From contig JAPXFQ010001339.1 of NCBI GenBank assembly GCA_028564705.1, positions 248,001 through 312,000 on the forward strand: a DNA stretch of 64,000 nucleotides, given 5' to 3'. Under the pieces are notes generated by a model. That model did no database searches, had not been told where the DNA came from, and worked only from the letters and a program-made list of their open reading frames with translations. This document shows, piece by piece, positions 32,406 to 41,915 of this stretch. The translations under genes and the position numbers were made by a program. The stretch's first letter is position 1; every line of letters starts with the position of its first letter. The stretch is from Apricaphanius iberus. Its lineage: Eukaryota > Chordata > Actinopteri > Cyprinodontiformes > Aphaniidae.

Positions 32406-32800
32406 AGCCTCAGCTTTAAAATAGAATCAGAGACAGCCTCGGAATAAGAGCGACACCACTCTCTCTCAAACGCTACCAACTCATTCTCAATTGTCTGAAG
32501 CCTACTTCATCTCTTCCTCCCGACAAATGCCTGATAAGATATTACCCTGCCGTGCAACACTGACTTAAATGTCTCGCACAACAGTGAGTCTGAAACTGCA
32601 CAATTATCGTTAAGAGCCAGAAACTCAGCAATCTCCCCAACAATATACAATGAGAAAGCAGTCTCTGTGAGCCCAGCGGGGTTAAAGCACCAATTAAAGG
32701 TAGGAGGGCGGAGCTTAAAATGAAGCCTCATCATAAGAGGAGCATGATCAGAAATGAGGATTTGATTATATGTGGAACTGACAGTGTTCGACAACAAAGG
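32406..32800 (-). pseudogene. L1 endonuclease C-terminus and linker to RT
   Basis: The minus strand reads ILISDHAPLMMRLHFKLRPP, FNWCFNPAGLTETAFSLY and LLCETFKSVLHGRVISYQAF. SDH is the terminal catalytic motif of the L1 endonuclease. The preceding endonuclease body is deleted, because only about 40 residues of its N-terminus are found directly upstream. Confidence 0.85.
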
Positions 32801-32935
32801 TTAATATGGGTCTCCTGTAAGGAGGAACACATCAGAAGATAAGGCTTTTAAGTGAGACAACACTTTGCCACGTTTTAATGGAGACCCCAACCCCCTGCAG
32901 TTCTACAAGGTGGATGTTAGATGGCAAGTGCCCAC
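32800..32935 (-). pseudogene. L1 endonuclease N-terminus, truncated
   Basis: The minus strand reads NCRGLGSPLKRGKVLSHLKA, then SSDVFLL followed by an ETHI-like end in a shifted frame. This is the first motif block (N, E) of the L1 endonuclease. The homology breaks at about 32800, where it meets the SDH end. Confidence 0.75.
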
Positions 32936-33444
32936 CGGAGTAAAAGGGCTACTCTGCATCCAGATGGTACCAAAAAAAGGTGTGCGTGGCCGACATACCT
33001 GGAAAACCAAAAAAAAAGGAGGGAGAGTAACCAATCACACATTGGCACAAAAAAGTAACAATAATAATAATAAAACCCAAACTGTAGAAAACAAAAAAAC
33101 GGCCCTGAAAAACTTAAACATAAGTGGTCCACCTATATAAGCTCACAGGAAGACCGCCGGGAAAATGGGCAGTAAAAAAGAACCGACCTACACAGAAAAC
33201 AGTAGGTCCCACGACTCCACAATAAACCAGCACAGTGTTAATGAAAGTTCTTCAAACACCCTGCATATACCACAAAAGCATCCTGCATATAATAAACATA
33301 AAACCCGGCTTACCAAAGTCTTGACCAGCAAATGCCGCAGGCATACCGGAAACAGAGTAGCAGGCATGGGAAATCTTCCAGCAAGCGCACCAGCATTCAG
33401 GGCCTGTCCTGCCCTGCAGCAGTGTCGCCCAGCCCCAGCCACTG
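32936..33444 (-). other. Inter-ORF part of the L1
   Basis: Lies between ORF1 and ORF2 on the L1 strand and contains AT-rich and AAT-repeat sequence (33059-33073). No other coding motif was seen. The 110-codon plus-strand frame here is not supported. Confidence 0.5.
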
Positions 33445-33795
33445 TCACTGAGAAGACACATACCGCTCGTCGTCCACCGGGGAGGAGAAGGTCTTAAACA
33501 CGTCATTGTGGGATACCCGAAGCATAGCCGGGAAGAGTAGGCTGCAGGCAGTGTCTGCATCCAACAGCTTGTTCCTCACATCACTAAAGGCCATTCCATG
33601 AGCCAAGACTTCTGCCGTGTAATCCGGGTAGATGGAGAACTTTACCTCCTCCCAGTGCAGTGGAGATGCGAGGCGAGCATGGCGCAAAATAAGACAGACA
33701 TCTCTCTCGTTGTGCAGCCTGGCGATGATAGCCCTGGGCCTCTGGCCGTCTGCCGGCCGGGGACTCAGGATGTGATGAGCCCGCTCCACCTTCAC
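33445..33795 (-). pseudogene. L1 ORF1p RNA-binding C-terminal half
   Basis: The frame reads VERAHHILSPRPADGQRPRA, IIARLHNERDVCLILRHAR, IYPDYTAEVLAHGMAF and LLFPAMLRVSHND, the RRM plus C-terminal domain of L1 ORF1p. This protein coats L1 RNA as a trimer. The coiled-coil region expected upstream is missing, replaced by the SINE-like piece at 33822-33895. The ORF1 start (MPQKKDASQSQKPAQMES) lies at 34000-33898. Confidence 0.88.
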
Positions 33796-33821
33796 CGGTT
33801 TGGGAAGCTTGTCTCAGCAGA

Positions 33822-33895
33822 CTGAATGTAGTGGAAAGCGCTTTGTGGTCCTCCGACTGAAAAAGCACTATACAAATGCAGGCCATACCATTTAT
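33822..33895 (+). mobile_element. SINE 3' end fragment at an ORF1 deletion junction
   Basis: The short block ACTACATTCAG-related AGTGGAAAGCGCTTTGTGG, then AGCACTATACAAATGCAGGCC, matches the end of the SINE at 38356-38600 read in the opposite orientation. It replaces the ORF1 coiled-coil region of the L1. Confidence 0.7.
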
Positions 33896-34189
33896 CATCA
33901 TTGTAGGCTAGCAATAGCAGCCAAGATGGCGTCTGTGTTCATTACAGATTCCATCTGAGCTGGTTTCTGGCTCTGAGAGGCGTCTTTTTTCTGCGGCATA
34001 ACAACCAAGTGAGACTCTATGTCGGGAGCCGAAAGGTGATGGGATGCAAAATAGAAGAACAACGGCAGGTTGTAAAGTTATTATGGAAAAAGTTAGGAGC
34101 CGTACCAAACACATCCTACTCTATCATCGCTTACGAGCTCCCCCTGGTGTACATTTTTGCACAAGCAAAAATTGATGTCTGTTTGATCT

Positions 34190-34640
34190 TTCCTCTATGC
34201 AATTATAGTCCTCTCCGCGCCACCCTTGCTATTTCACTTTTCAAACACCACTGTCAAAGTGCTCTAACGCTTAATGCTTGTCAAGGTGCACCGAAAAAAA
34301 TAAAGAAAGAAAAGGGTGCCAGCAGCCCAGTATGGCAAGCCATTTTGGTAAAATGTCTATATCCTTGATATCCACTGTTGTATATCAAATAGTATGCAAC
34401 TACGCAGGAATTACTTAAACATTTTCCCATGAAAGTACGAAATTTTGTCAGAATAATTCAGAAATACTGTTTCTAGCACATCTTTTTTGCCTAGTTGCAC
34501 ATTTGACATAATAGTAAAACACTGCTTTCCAAAGCACCAGCCCTTGCAGCCCACATATCAGACCGGCCCACTTGAAAATTTCCCGGTTCTCCGATTAGCC
34601 AATCCGGGCCTGCCTATGACCCAAGTGTGAGCTTAGAGTG
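34190..34640 (+). repeat. Unnamed dispersed repeat R2, copy 1 (uninterrupted)
   Basis: Diverged similarity to 54660-55600 in the same orientation. Paired blocks are CGCCACCCTTGCTATTT/AGCCACCTTTGGTATTTTT, TCAAACACCACTG/TCAAACACAGTTG, GTATGCAACTACGCAGGAATT/GTATGTGACTACACAGAATT and ATTAGCCAATCCGGGCCTG/ATTAGCCACTCCGTGCCTG. It lacks the SINE present in copy 2. Family unknown. Confidence 0.65.
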
Positions 34641-35231
34641 CCTGTCTGTAGCACAGTCAGTAGTATCAGATTTTGAGAAGAGTAAACTGTTTATCTGTAA
34701 CACAAAAGAAATACAAAATAACTAGTTTATTTTCCTAATCAAATATTTGTATTAAACAATATATATTTAACTCTTTTGCATGTATTTAATAGATTTTCTC
34801 ACTTAATATTTTAATATATCCTTGAATAATCTGCTTTTAAGTGGCCAATTATAAAATATCAGTTTATATTTAGCAGTTATAAAATATCAGTAACCATTTT
34901 TTTTTAATCCAGGCATTAATGCTTTGTACTGAAGTGCTGTGATAGAAGATTAATGTAATTTGCAGGGCAATAAAAGTACAAGGGAAGTAAAGAATATCAA
35001 CGAGAGTTTTGTCTCCTAAAAAGTTACTGCCTTGACATAATTCCCTTGTTTTCTTTGCTATGCACCTTGTACAGGCTTTTTAAATTAGTAATTTCTTCAA
35101 TTTCGAATTCACATAACACACTTATCTGCCAGTGCACACCATAAGCACACTGTTCTGTCTGTCTCTGTTCTTCTTGATAATTACTTTGAGCAGATCACCA
35201 CAGTAGAATAACAGTGAAGTTATTTGTAACC
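34641..35231. other. Unclassified AT-rich sequence
   Basis: No coding or repeat motif recognised. There are two near-identical short blocks (TTATAAAATATCAGT) about 30 bp apart near 34850-34890. Confidence 0.4.
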
Positions 35232-35239
35232 TTCTAGTC

Positions 35240-35456
35240 CAGGGGTATCCAAATCCAGGCCTCAAGGGCCCAACCAGTTTTAGAGGTGTCTCTGCTCCAA
35301 CACAGCTGATTCAAACTGTCCAGCTTCCTCCTCAGTATGGCAAAGTTGTGGAGAGGGCTGCTAACAAGCCATTATTTGATTGTGGTGTGTTGAACCAGGG
35401 AAAGAACAGAAACCTGCAGGACACTGGCCCTCAAGGCCTGGATTTGGGGATCCCTG
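35240..35456. mobile_element. hAT MITE, 217 bp, perfect 8-bp target duplication
   Basis: The left end CAGGGGTATCCAAATCCAGG and the inverted right end CAGGGATCCCCAAATCCAGG are followed in both by CCT(C/T).AGGGCC. TTCTAGTC flanks both sides exactly (35232-35239 and 35457-35464). This is the common teleost hAT-derived MITE. The interior (GCTCCAACACAGCTGATTCA) has no ORF. The perfect duplication points to a relatively young insertion. Confidence 0.92.
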
Positions 35457-35464
35457 TTCTAGTC

Positions 35465-36059
35465 TGAGTCTTTCATTTTATATCTTGTCAATTTCCCATT
35501 GAAATAACATCTTTAGTGTTTTGCAAATAACAAGAGTAATGTTATGCTCTTCTCATTGGATACTTAGAAGTTATGGTAAACAAAGATGTAATCAGATTGT
35601 AAATACTAGTTTTCAAATATTAAGCATAATACTTTAATTCATTTGTAAAGGCTTGAATGTAATGTAGAAAAAAAACAAACCAGAAAACAAAAAACTACAT
35701 CACCCAAGAGACAGGTTCGGAACACTAAAAATTATGCTTTTGCAACATAACACATGCTTATTACTGAGTCAAACACATTAGCATCAATTATGTCTGTACC
35801 TCAGAGAAAATTGTCCTGTACTCTGAAAATAATTTCCCCTAGCCCTAGTAATCAATTAGATGCATTCTGTTGTTTTTGATAATGGGGAAAACTGAAATAT
35901 TTACAGTGCTATCATGTACAGCCCTTATGTGGATGAACAAAACCTTACTAAATCTTTTATTCTGAGTGAAGTCATTAATTTAAATGAGCCATAAAACTGG
36001 AAAAACGTTGCTATACATTTAATTGATCGGAAAAGTGTTGTGCGAAACTTTATAATAAG
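35465..36059. other. Unclassified AT-rich sequence
   Basis: Nothing recognised on either strand. Confidence 0.4.
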
Positions 36060-36245
36060 AATGATCTGTTCTGTATATTCTTACATACTGATAGTACTGT
36101 GTGCTATTTCTTCATGACAGTTCAGGTGAAATCAATCAATATTAAAATTCCTACTTTCTGTATTGCCATAGAGACGACCTCCTCTGCTCTGGACATCCTG
36201 AAGTGTTGTGAGATTGTGCCTTCCCTATCACCAGAAGACGCCCCG
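36060..36245 (-). repeat. Unnamed dispersed repeat, copy 3, inverted and diverged
   Basis: The block GATCTGTTCTGTATATTC, then TTACATACTGATAGTACTGT, GCTATTTCTTCATGA, TTCTGTATTGCCATAGAG and GGACATCCTGA, is the reverse complement of the repeat at 16262 and 27529. Confidence 0.7.
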
Positions 36246-37015
36246 GTGTCTGGTGCGCTCACCCAGAAGAAATCTTTACAGACATGATATGGATAGCAGT
36301 GAGGGACAAGTTCTTGATTTTTATATATTTTAATTTAAAATGAGAAAAAAATGTAAAAGAAGAAAAACCAGAAAAGTCTAAAGAGAAAAAATATATATAA
36401 AATAAAATGCAGAAAAAATAAGCGAACACAGAAATTGGTGAGAAAAATGTGCAGTATTGATTATCCCGTCAGAGTGGGCGTGCCGGATGTTTTTTATGCA
36501 GCACGCCAGGTGAGAGGCAGAGAGCTGTCAGCACCTGGAGGAGGAGGACAGATTCTCCGACCTTCCATGGACTCGAACGAGAAAGGTGTCTAAAACTCTG
36601 GAGAGGCAGCCGGTTTTCACCTGCTTTCACCAACTTTATTGAATAAAGTTTGACACTTTAATTCACTCAAAGAAAAGAAAAAAAACTTATGCTCTGGTCT
36701 TCTGTAAAATGCCTGGAAAAGGATAAATAAAAGAAGCAGAGAAAAAGAAGTTGTGGATTTTTGAGTGAAGACCAGTGATTTATTCTCCAGATTAATTATT
36801 CCCTTTCAAGTGGGGATTGTGTGTTACACAAGCAACTTGACGGTGGTCCAAGCCCGGCTGAAAAACTGAGCGTCAATTTAACCAGAAAAAGCTTTTTGGA
36901 GAGTTTTGAACCAATGGTGTTCATGGTTGTCAAATAAAGTCTTCAGAGGAAAGATCAGTAAAGAAAAGCTTAAAGATAGCAGAAGCAGTAAAGTGTGTTG
37001 ATCAACTTAAAGTTG
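36246..37015 (+). other. Probable 5' LTR/leader of the BEL/Pao element
   Basis: Directly upstream of gag. It holds an AATAAAG polyadenylation-like signal (36640), a long spacer, and a GTGTGTTACA then ACGGTGGTCCAAGCCCGG region that could be the LTR end and primer-binding site. I could not define LTR edges because no second LTR copy is present in the window, so this is inference from position. Confidence 0.35.
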
Positions 37016-37080
37016 ATAGGACAACTGCAAAGAGGTCATTTTCACGTCTGGTCAACAGTATTGTCAGAACTTGTGAAGAC

Positions 37081-38040
37081 ATGTCAGAGGAAGAACTTAA
37101 GGGGTACTTCGAAGAACTCACCGTGGAGGGAGAGAAAGTTATGAGCGCTAATGATGAAGTGGAGATGGGACTCATTGCAGAATTGGAAGCGTAGCAGGAC
37201 ACTGGAGAAGAAATTGTGTTAACAGAACAGCAAAAAGCTGATCTAACGAAAACTGCAAAGGAATGTGAGTCAAAACTTAGAGAAATTAAAGCTCTTCTCC
37301 AAGAAGTTATACGGAGGAAATTTGAACATGCAGAATTAACCACAGCACTGCAAGTGGCAGAAACCGAGTGTGAACGTGCTGCTAGTATGGAACCAGATGA
37401 TAACCAGGATGCATATGATTTCCTGCTCACACATTTAAAAGGCTTAGCAAAGACTGCAAAGGAAGTTTACAATCAGTGGAGGAGGTGGATTCCGACAGGT
37501 GACCAGGGGATGTTCCAGGGCCGGTTTAAAGATCTTGAGATGGAAATACCCAAACTAATTTCCAGAAGAACTGATTTTATCAAGATGAAAGTCAAAGGTG
37601 ATTTGAAGGCAGATGGAAACTCTTTTCCCATAAATACCGCAATACCTGCAATTAAATTGAAATCAGTGACTCTTCCTAGATTCGGAGGAGATAAAAGAGA
37701 TGTTCACAGAAGGAGGAAAGAATGGGTGGCCCTCCAGAAGCAAGGTGAGCCTACTGGTTCTAAAGAAGTGAAGAAATTTCAATTGTTGGACAGTCTTGAT
37801 GGCAAAATAATAAAAAACCTTCACCTAAGTACATACAGCACGGCTGATGATATTTTTCGTGTGCTGGAGAACCGCTTTGGCCATCAAGCTGCTATTGCTA
37901 TCGAAATAGTGGAGGAGCTGCAAAGGATGCCACCTGTAAAAAATCATCAACCAAGAAAAATTGTTGAGCTGATTCAAGCTGTGGAAAAAGCCCTTATTGA
38001 TTTAAGCGACCTTGGAGATACAGGTGCAGGTCCGCTTTGA
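37081..38040 (+). pseudogene. BEL/Pao gag
   Basis: In-frame from ATG at 37081 (MSEEELKGYFEELT) through a TAG at 37192-37194 into the long frame to 38040. Recognisable parts are a helical N-terminal region, then KLKSVTLPRFGGDKRDVHRR and WVALQKQGE, KEVKKFQLLDSLDGK, FRVLENRFGHQ and VKNHQPRKIVELIQAVEKAL. These are the conserved blocks of Pao-type gag (DUF1759-like). After a frame change, a knuckle block (AGCVVCG, then FCKQFRGLTAEEKKAAEKEP) follows at 38170-38290. The protein would form the particle. The TAG and later shifts inactivate it. Confidence 0.82.
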
Positions 38041-38355
38041 CAGTCTTCTGGAGTTCCTAAAGGATCAAGAGACCATATATGAACAGCTTGACCAACTGTG
38101 GGAGGATAAACCAAGTAAGAACGAAACCAAGACAGAAATCCGACAATCTCGAACCAGATCCACTAAACAATGTCAAGCGGGGTGTGTGGTCTGTGGTGAG
38201 ATAACAACACAGGAAGAAACTTTATTTCTGCAAACAATTTCGAGGCTTGACAGCTGAGGAGAAAAAGGCTGCAGAGAAAGAGCCGGGAGCATGTAGGAAG
38301 TTCATGATGATGGTTCCTCTGTAGCCCTGCCTATTTGTGTAAAAATCAAGGGTGT

Positions 38356-38600
38356 AAATGGCCTGCATTTGTATAGCGCTTTACTCTACATTCAGTTATC
38401 CACCCATTCACGCACACATTCACACACTGATGATGGCAAGCTGACAGAGGCGAGGCTGCCGGACACTGGCGCCTCCTGACCACCACCAGTAGGCAACTGT
38501 TGAAGTGTCTTGCCCAAGGACTGAGACCGTCAGAGCCAGGGCTTGAACCGGCAACCTTCCAATTACAAGGCAAACACCCAACTAGTGAGCCAAAGTTGCT
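38356..38600 (-). mobile_element. tRNA-derived SINE, minus strand, inside BEL/Pao
   Basis: Read on the minus strand it starts TGGCTCACTAGTTGG (A-box-like) and carries GGTTGCCGGTTCAAGCCCTG (B-box-like), a body with GACACTTCAACAGTTGCC, and ends TATACAAATGCAGGCC. It separates the gag knuckle region from the protease region. I could not see a clear target duplication. Confidence 0.75.
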
Positions 38601-39032
38601 CAGTGATGTGATGTGCCATCACATCACTTTTATCTCTGTTCTGAAGCTCAGTCCAAGAAAATTGAAATGATTCACAAGAGGACCAAAACAGACCCTGGAA
38701 AAATTAAATACCAGCAAAAATACACAGAAGAGCAAGAGGAGTTTTTCAATAAATTATCCCCAGACCTAGCAAAGCAATGTCAAGATGTGTTTTCAAATAC
38801 TGCTACCAGGACTTTAAATTCTGTTAAAAAACAAGGACTGCTGGAAGAAAGCAGGCTGTATGAATTACCGGTAATTATGATGCTGCTGAAAGTCCCTGCT
38901 AATGACAGGCAAGAAATTGGAGCTTTAATTGACTTGGCTTCCGAAACCAATTATATTACTCACAAAGCAGCAGACAAATTGAGCCTCCAAAGTGAGGAAA
39001 TAACACTTATTGTTCATGGAGTGGAGGAATGA
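38601..39032 (+). pseudogene. BEL/Pao protease region
   Basis: The frame carries LPVIMMLLKVPAND, IGALIDLASETNYITHKAAD and LSLQSEEITLIVHGVE, a Pao aspartic-protease block. The usual DSG/DTG-like catalytic triad is replaced by a DLAS motif, as in some BEL elements or through decay. A frame change follows at about 39030. Confidence 0.78.
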
Positions 39033-40640
39033 AAGACCATGTTGAAACAAAAAGGTATCTTTTAAAGATCAAAGTAAAAAATCCAAAAGGAACTTTCAAA
39101 CCACATCAGCTTGTTTGTTATGGGATGGAAAGCATTGCCGATGTCCAAAAGCATGTTACAGCAAAGCAGTTGCAAAGATTCTTCCCAGAAGTGCAACTTT
39201 GTGAGCTTGAAAGACCGAAGGAAATACATCGCCTTATAAGCCACAGAGAAGGTCAACTCGTACCTCAAAGAATCAGAGCTGTTGGAGATCTTGTACTGTG
39301 GGATGGACCCCTTGGAAAAATAGTTCGAGGAGCGCATACAAATCTATTTGAAAAATCAATTATATCTGCCCACATGTCAAAAAACCATTTTGCATGATCG
39401 ATGAGGACTGCTGCTATTAAGTATGAAGAAGTGAACAAATCTAAGAAGTTTCCACAAAGTATTCATACAGGGATGGACTTGCAAAGGTCAGAGACTCCAA
39501 CTGCCACTCGTGACTTTCTGGACTGGTGGAAGTGGGACAGTCTTGGTGCTGCTTGTGTCCCCAAATGAGGAGGATGTCGTTGTTGGAACCGTCAGCCAGG
39601 TGGGAAGGAGATGACACTAGCTGAAGAGAGATAACTTAAAGTGGTCAGAGAAGGCCTTACGTACATTGAAGGAGACAGTCATAGCAACGAGCCACACTGA
39701 CATGCCAAATACCCATTGGTGGGGGACCCAGCATCACTGCCTAACAACAAGAGAGCTGTTGAGGCTACTTTCCTTAGGACTGAGAGACAACTAACTAAGG
39801 AACCAGAGTGGAAGGTTGCCTACACTGTTCAAGTACATGACATGATCAAACGAGAAGCATCACTGAAACTGTCAGATGAGGTAAGCAGAAACTGGACTGG
39901 ACCTGTGTGGTACGTCAGTCACCTCATTGCACCCAACCCACATTCTGCTACACCTCCAGTGAGGTTCAAGGGAGTCAGTCTAAATGACTTACTAATGAAA
40001 GGTCCAGATGTACTCAACCAGATTCGTACTGTCCTCCTCAGATTTCGGGTGGAGTGTATGCTGCATTAGGAGATATTAAAAAAATGTATAACTCTGTTTG
40101 GTTAGAGCAGGAGATGCATTTGCATATATTCCTCTGGCGTGATTCATAAGAGGAAGAACTGGAAGAATATGCAATCACCAGGGTAAATACTGGAGACAAA
40201 TCGGCTGGTTGCATAGCACAGGTTGCAATGCGTGAAACTGCAAACCTTCCTCCATTTGCTCATTTTGAAGAGGAACGAGATGTAATCCACCATAATGCTT
40301 ATGTCGACGACATACTCATTTCCCATAACAACTTTGACCAGTTAAAGGTTATAACAGAAAATGTGGACCAGATCCTGAAAAGTGGAGGTTTTGAACTCAA
40401 ACCTTGGGTCTTCTCTGGGCAAAGTGGGAAGCTGGAGGACAAAAGTGAGTTGGAAAAGATTCAAGCAAAGTCTATAATTCTGCCAAACCAGATAAAACAA
40501 GGTGACAATAAAGCACTTGGTCTGGGCTATGATGTAAAAGAGGATAAACGTCAAATCATGACTGCAATTAATTTTTCAAGGAGTAGGAAGAAAATGCTAC
40601 TTGGACAAAACCTGGCAAAGGATGAAATAAGTGCCTCAAC
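39033..40640 (+). pseudogene. BEL/Pao reverse transcriptase, interrupted
   Basis: Blocks in several frames: RLISHREGQLVPQRIRAVGD; DPASLPNNKRAVEATFLRTE; VHDMIKREASLKLSDEVSRN; WTGPVWYVSHLIAPNPHS; GPDVLNQIRTVLLRFR; the active-site region NAYVDDILISHNN; and GGFELKPWVFSGQSGK. A short deletion removed the segment before KFKGVSLND. The enzyme would copy element RNA in the particle. It is broken by stops, shifts and, after 40640, by the hAT insertion. Confidence 0.88.
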
Positions 40641-40651
40641 ACCCGATCCAC

Positions 40652-41907
40652 TAGGGGTGCAACGGTTCATAAATGATCCACGATCTGCACGGATTTCTCT
40701 CTACGCTTCGGCACGCACATGATCCGCGAATTGGTTGATGAAAAAAGAGTTGTGTTCACGTGGAGAGCCGAGGCGCAACCTATTCGGTTACAAAAAAGAG
40801 AACAGTACGGCGGTAGGCATGGGTAGCGGAGGAGAGGAGCTCAAAAAACCATCTGCGTCGTTCAAGTCGCATGTATGGGAGCAGTTTGGCTTCCCTGTAA
40901 AATACATTGAAGACGGAAATAGGGTGATGGACAAAACCATTACGGTATGTCGGCTTTGCGGCACGAGAAAACGATATGAGACTGGAAATACTTCTAGTAT
41001 GGCTACCCATTTGAAGTGATATCATCCTGGGGATATTAGTAACAGGGTTCCAGAAAAATGCTGCGCAACAACCACTAATCACCGCGGCATTTAAACAACC
41101 TTTAGCGGCACAGTCCGACTGTGCTAACGCGATAACAAACGCTATCGGTGTGTTTATAGCTACAGACATGAGACCATACGCTGTTGTGCAAAACAAGGGT
41201 TTTAAACATACGCTGAAAGGGCTTGAGCCATGATACGAAATTCCGTCACGCACCCACTTCAGTGAGAAGATCGTGCCAAGTCTGTATGAGCAAAAAAAGA
41301 CAAAGTTGGTTGCCGAACTGTCCCAGGCATCTTCTATAGTGCTCACCACAGACGGATGGACCTCCAGGGTGACAGAAAGCTACGTAACTGTGACTGCTCA
41401 TTACATCATAGCAGAGTGGGAGATGAGAGGTCCTGTGCTGCAGACATGCCCCTTCTATGAGAGCCACACAAGTTCAAATCTGGCGCAAGTACTGACAGAA
41501 GCAGTGGCAGGGTGGAAGCTAGAGATAGCAAATACAAATATCCCAGTCACAACAGATAATACTAAAAATCAGATAAATGCTGTGAATGAGGCAGGACTGG
41601 GCCCACAAATAGGGTACTTTGCACATGCAATACATTTAGCATTCCAAAAGGGAATCATGCTGAATAAAATGGACCGCCTCCTTGGGAGGATCAGGAAAGT
41701 AGTTTCCTACTTTCACAGAAGCACAACAGCAGCAAATGTGCTAAAGACCAAGCAAGAAATTCAATCCAAGTGTTCTACATAATAAATGGAGAGCAAAGTA
41801 ATTTCTTCATTTTCTTTTCTTTCTGTTGATCCGAAAAGTGATCCGATCCGTGAAACAAAACCGTGATACGATCCGAGCCATGAGTTTTTTGATCCGTTGC
41901 ACCACTA
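40652..41907 (+). mobile_element. hAT (BED-finger, Ac/ZBED type) element, internally deleted, inside BEL/Pao
   Basis: The left end TAGGGGTGCAACGGTTCA and the inverted right end TAGTGGTGCAACGGATCA match at 16 of 18 positions. Flanks CGATCCAC (40644-40651) and CAATCCAC (41908-41915) agree at 7 of 8. The transposase coding part is described separately. The C-terminal dimerisation domain is missing although both ends are present, so this is an internally deleted, non-autonomous copy of 1,256 bp. Confidence 0.9.
40735..41782 (+). pseudogene. hAT transposase, BED finger plus partial catalytic domain
   Basis: The BED zinc finger is visible (SFKSHVWEQFGF, then CRLCG and SMATHLK with YH following a stop). 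In a second frame comes QQPLITAAFKQPL and RPYAVVQNKGFKHTLKGLEP. In the third frame come the catalytic parts (ASSIVLTTDGWTSRVTESYV, VTTDNTKNQINAV and FAHAIHLAFQKG). It ends after RSTTAANVLKTKQ. Two frame changes and the missing C-terminal third make it inactive. The BED finger would bind the element ends. Confidence 0.87.
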
Positions 41908-41915
41908 CAATCCAC

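Larger units (their letters stand above)
29290..34003 (-). mobile_element. L1-clade LINE, minus strand, rearranged
   Basis: From high to low coordinates: ORF1 start at 34000, ORF1 C-terminal part, ORF2 endonuclease start near 32930, an internal endonuclease deletion near 32800, the endonuclease end and RT linker, the RT start, an inserted copy of unit U with a duplication of the RT segment, RT continuation, a large deletion, and a 3' UTR ending at about 29290 next to a T-rich run (the A-tail on the coding strand). The 3' UTR matches the second L1 copy at 62150-62480. The element is dead. Confidence 0.85.

Noticed and set aside
33188..33560. Cys-rich minus-strand frames that resemble secreted proteins
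   Set aside because: They are out-of-frame readings of the L1 inter-ORF and ORF1 region.
38540..38600. A tRNA gene on the minus strand
   Set aside because: It is the tRNA-like head of a SINE that ends in a LINE-type tail. The acceptor stem is missing.
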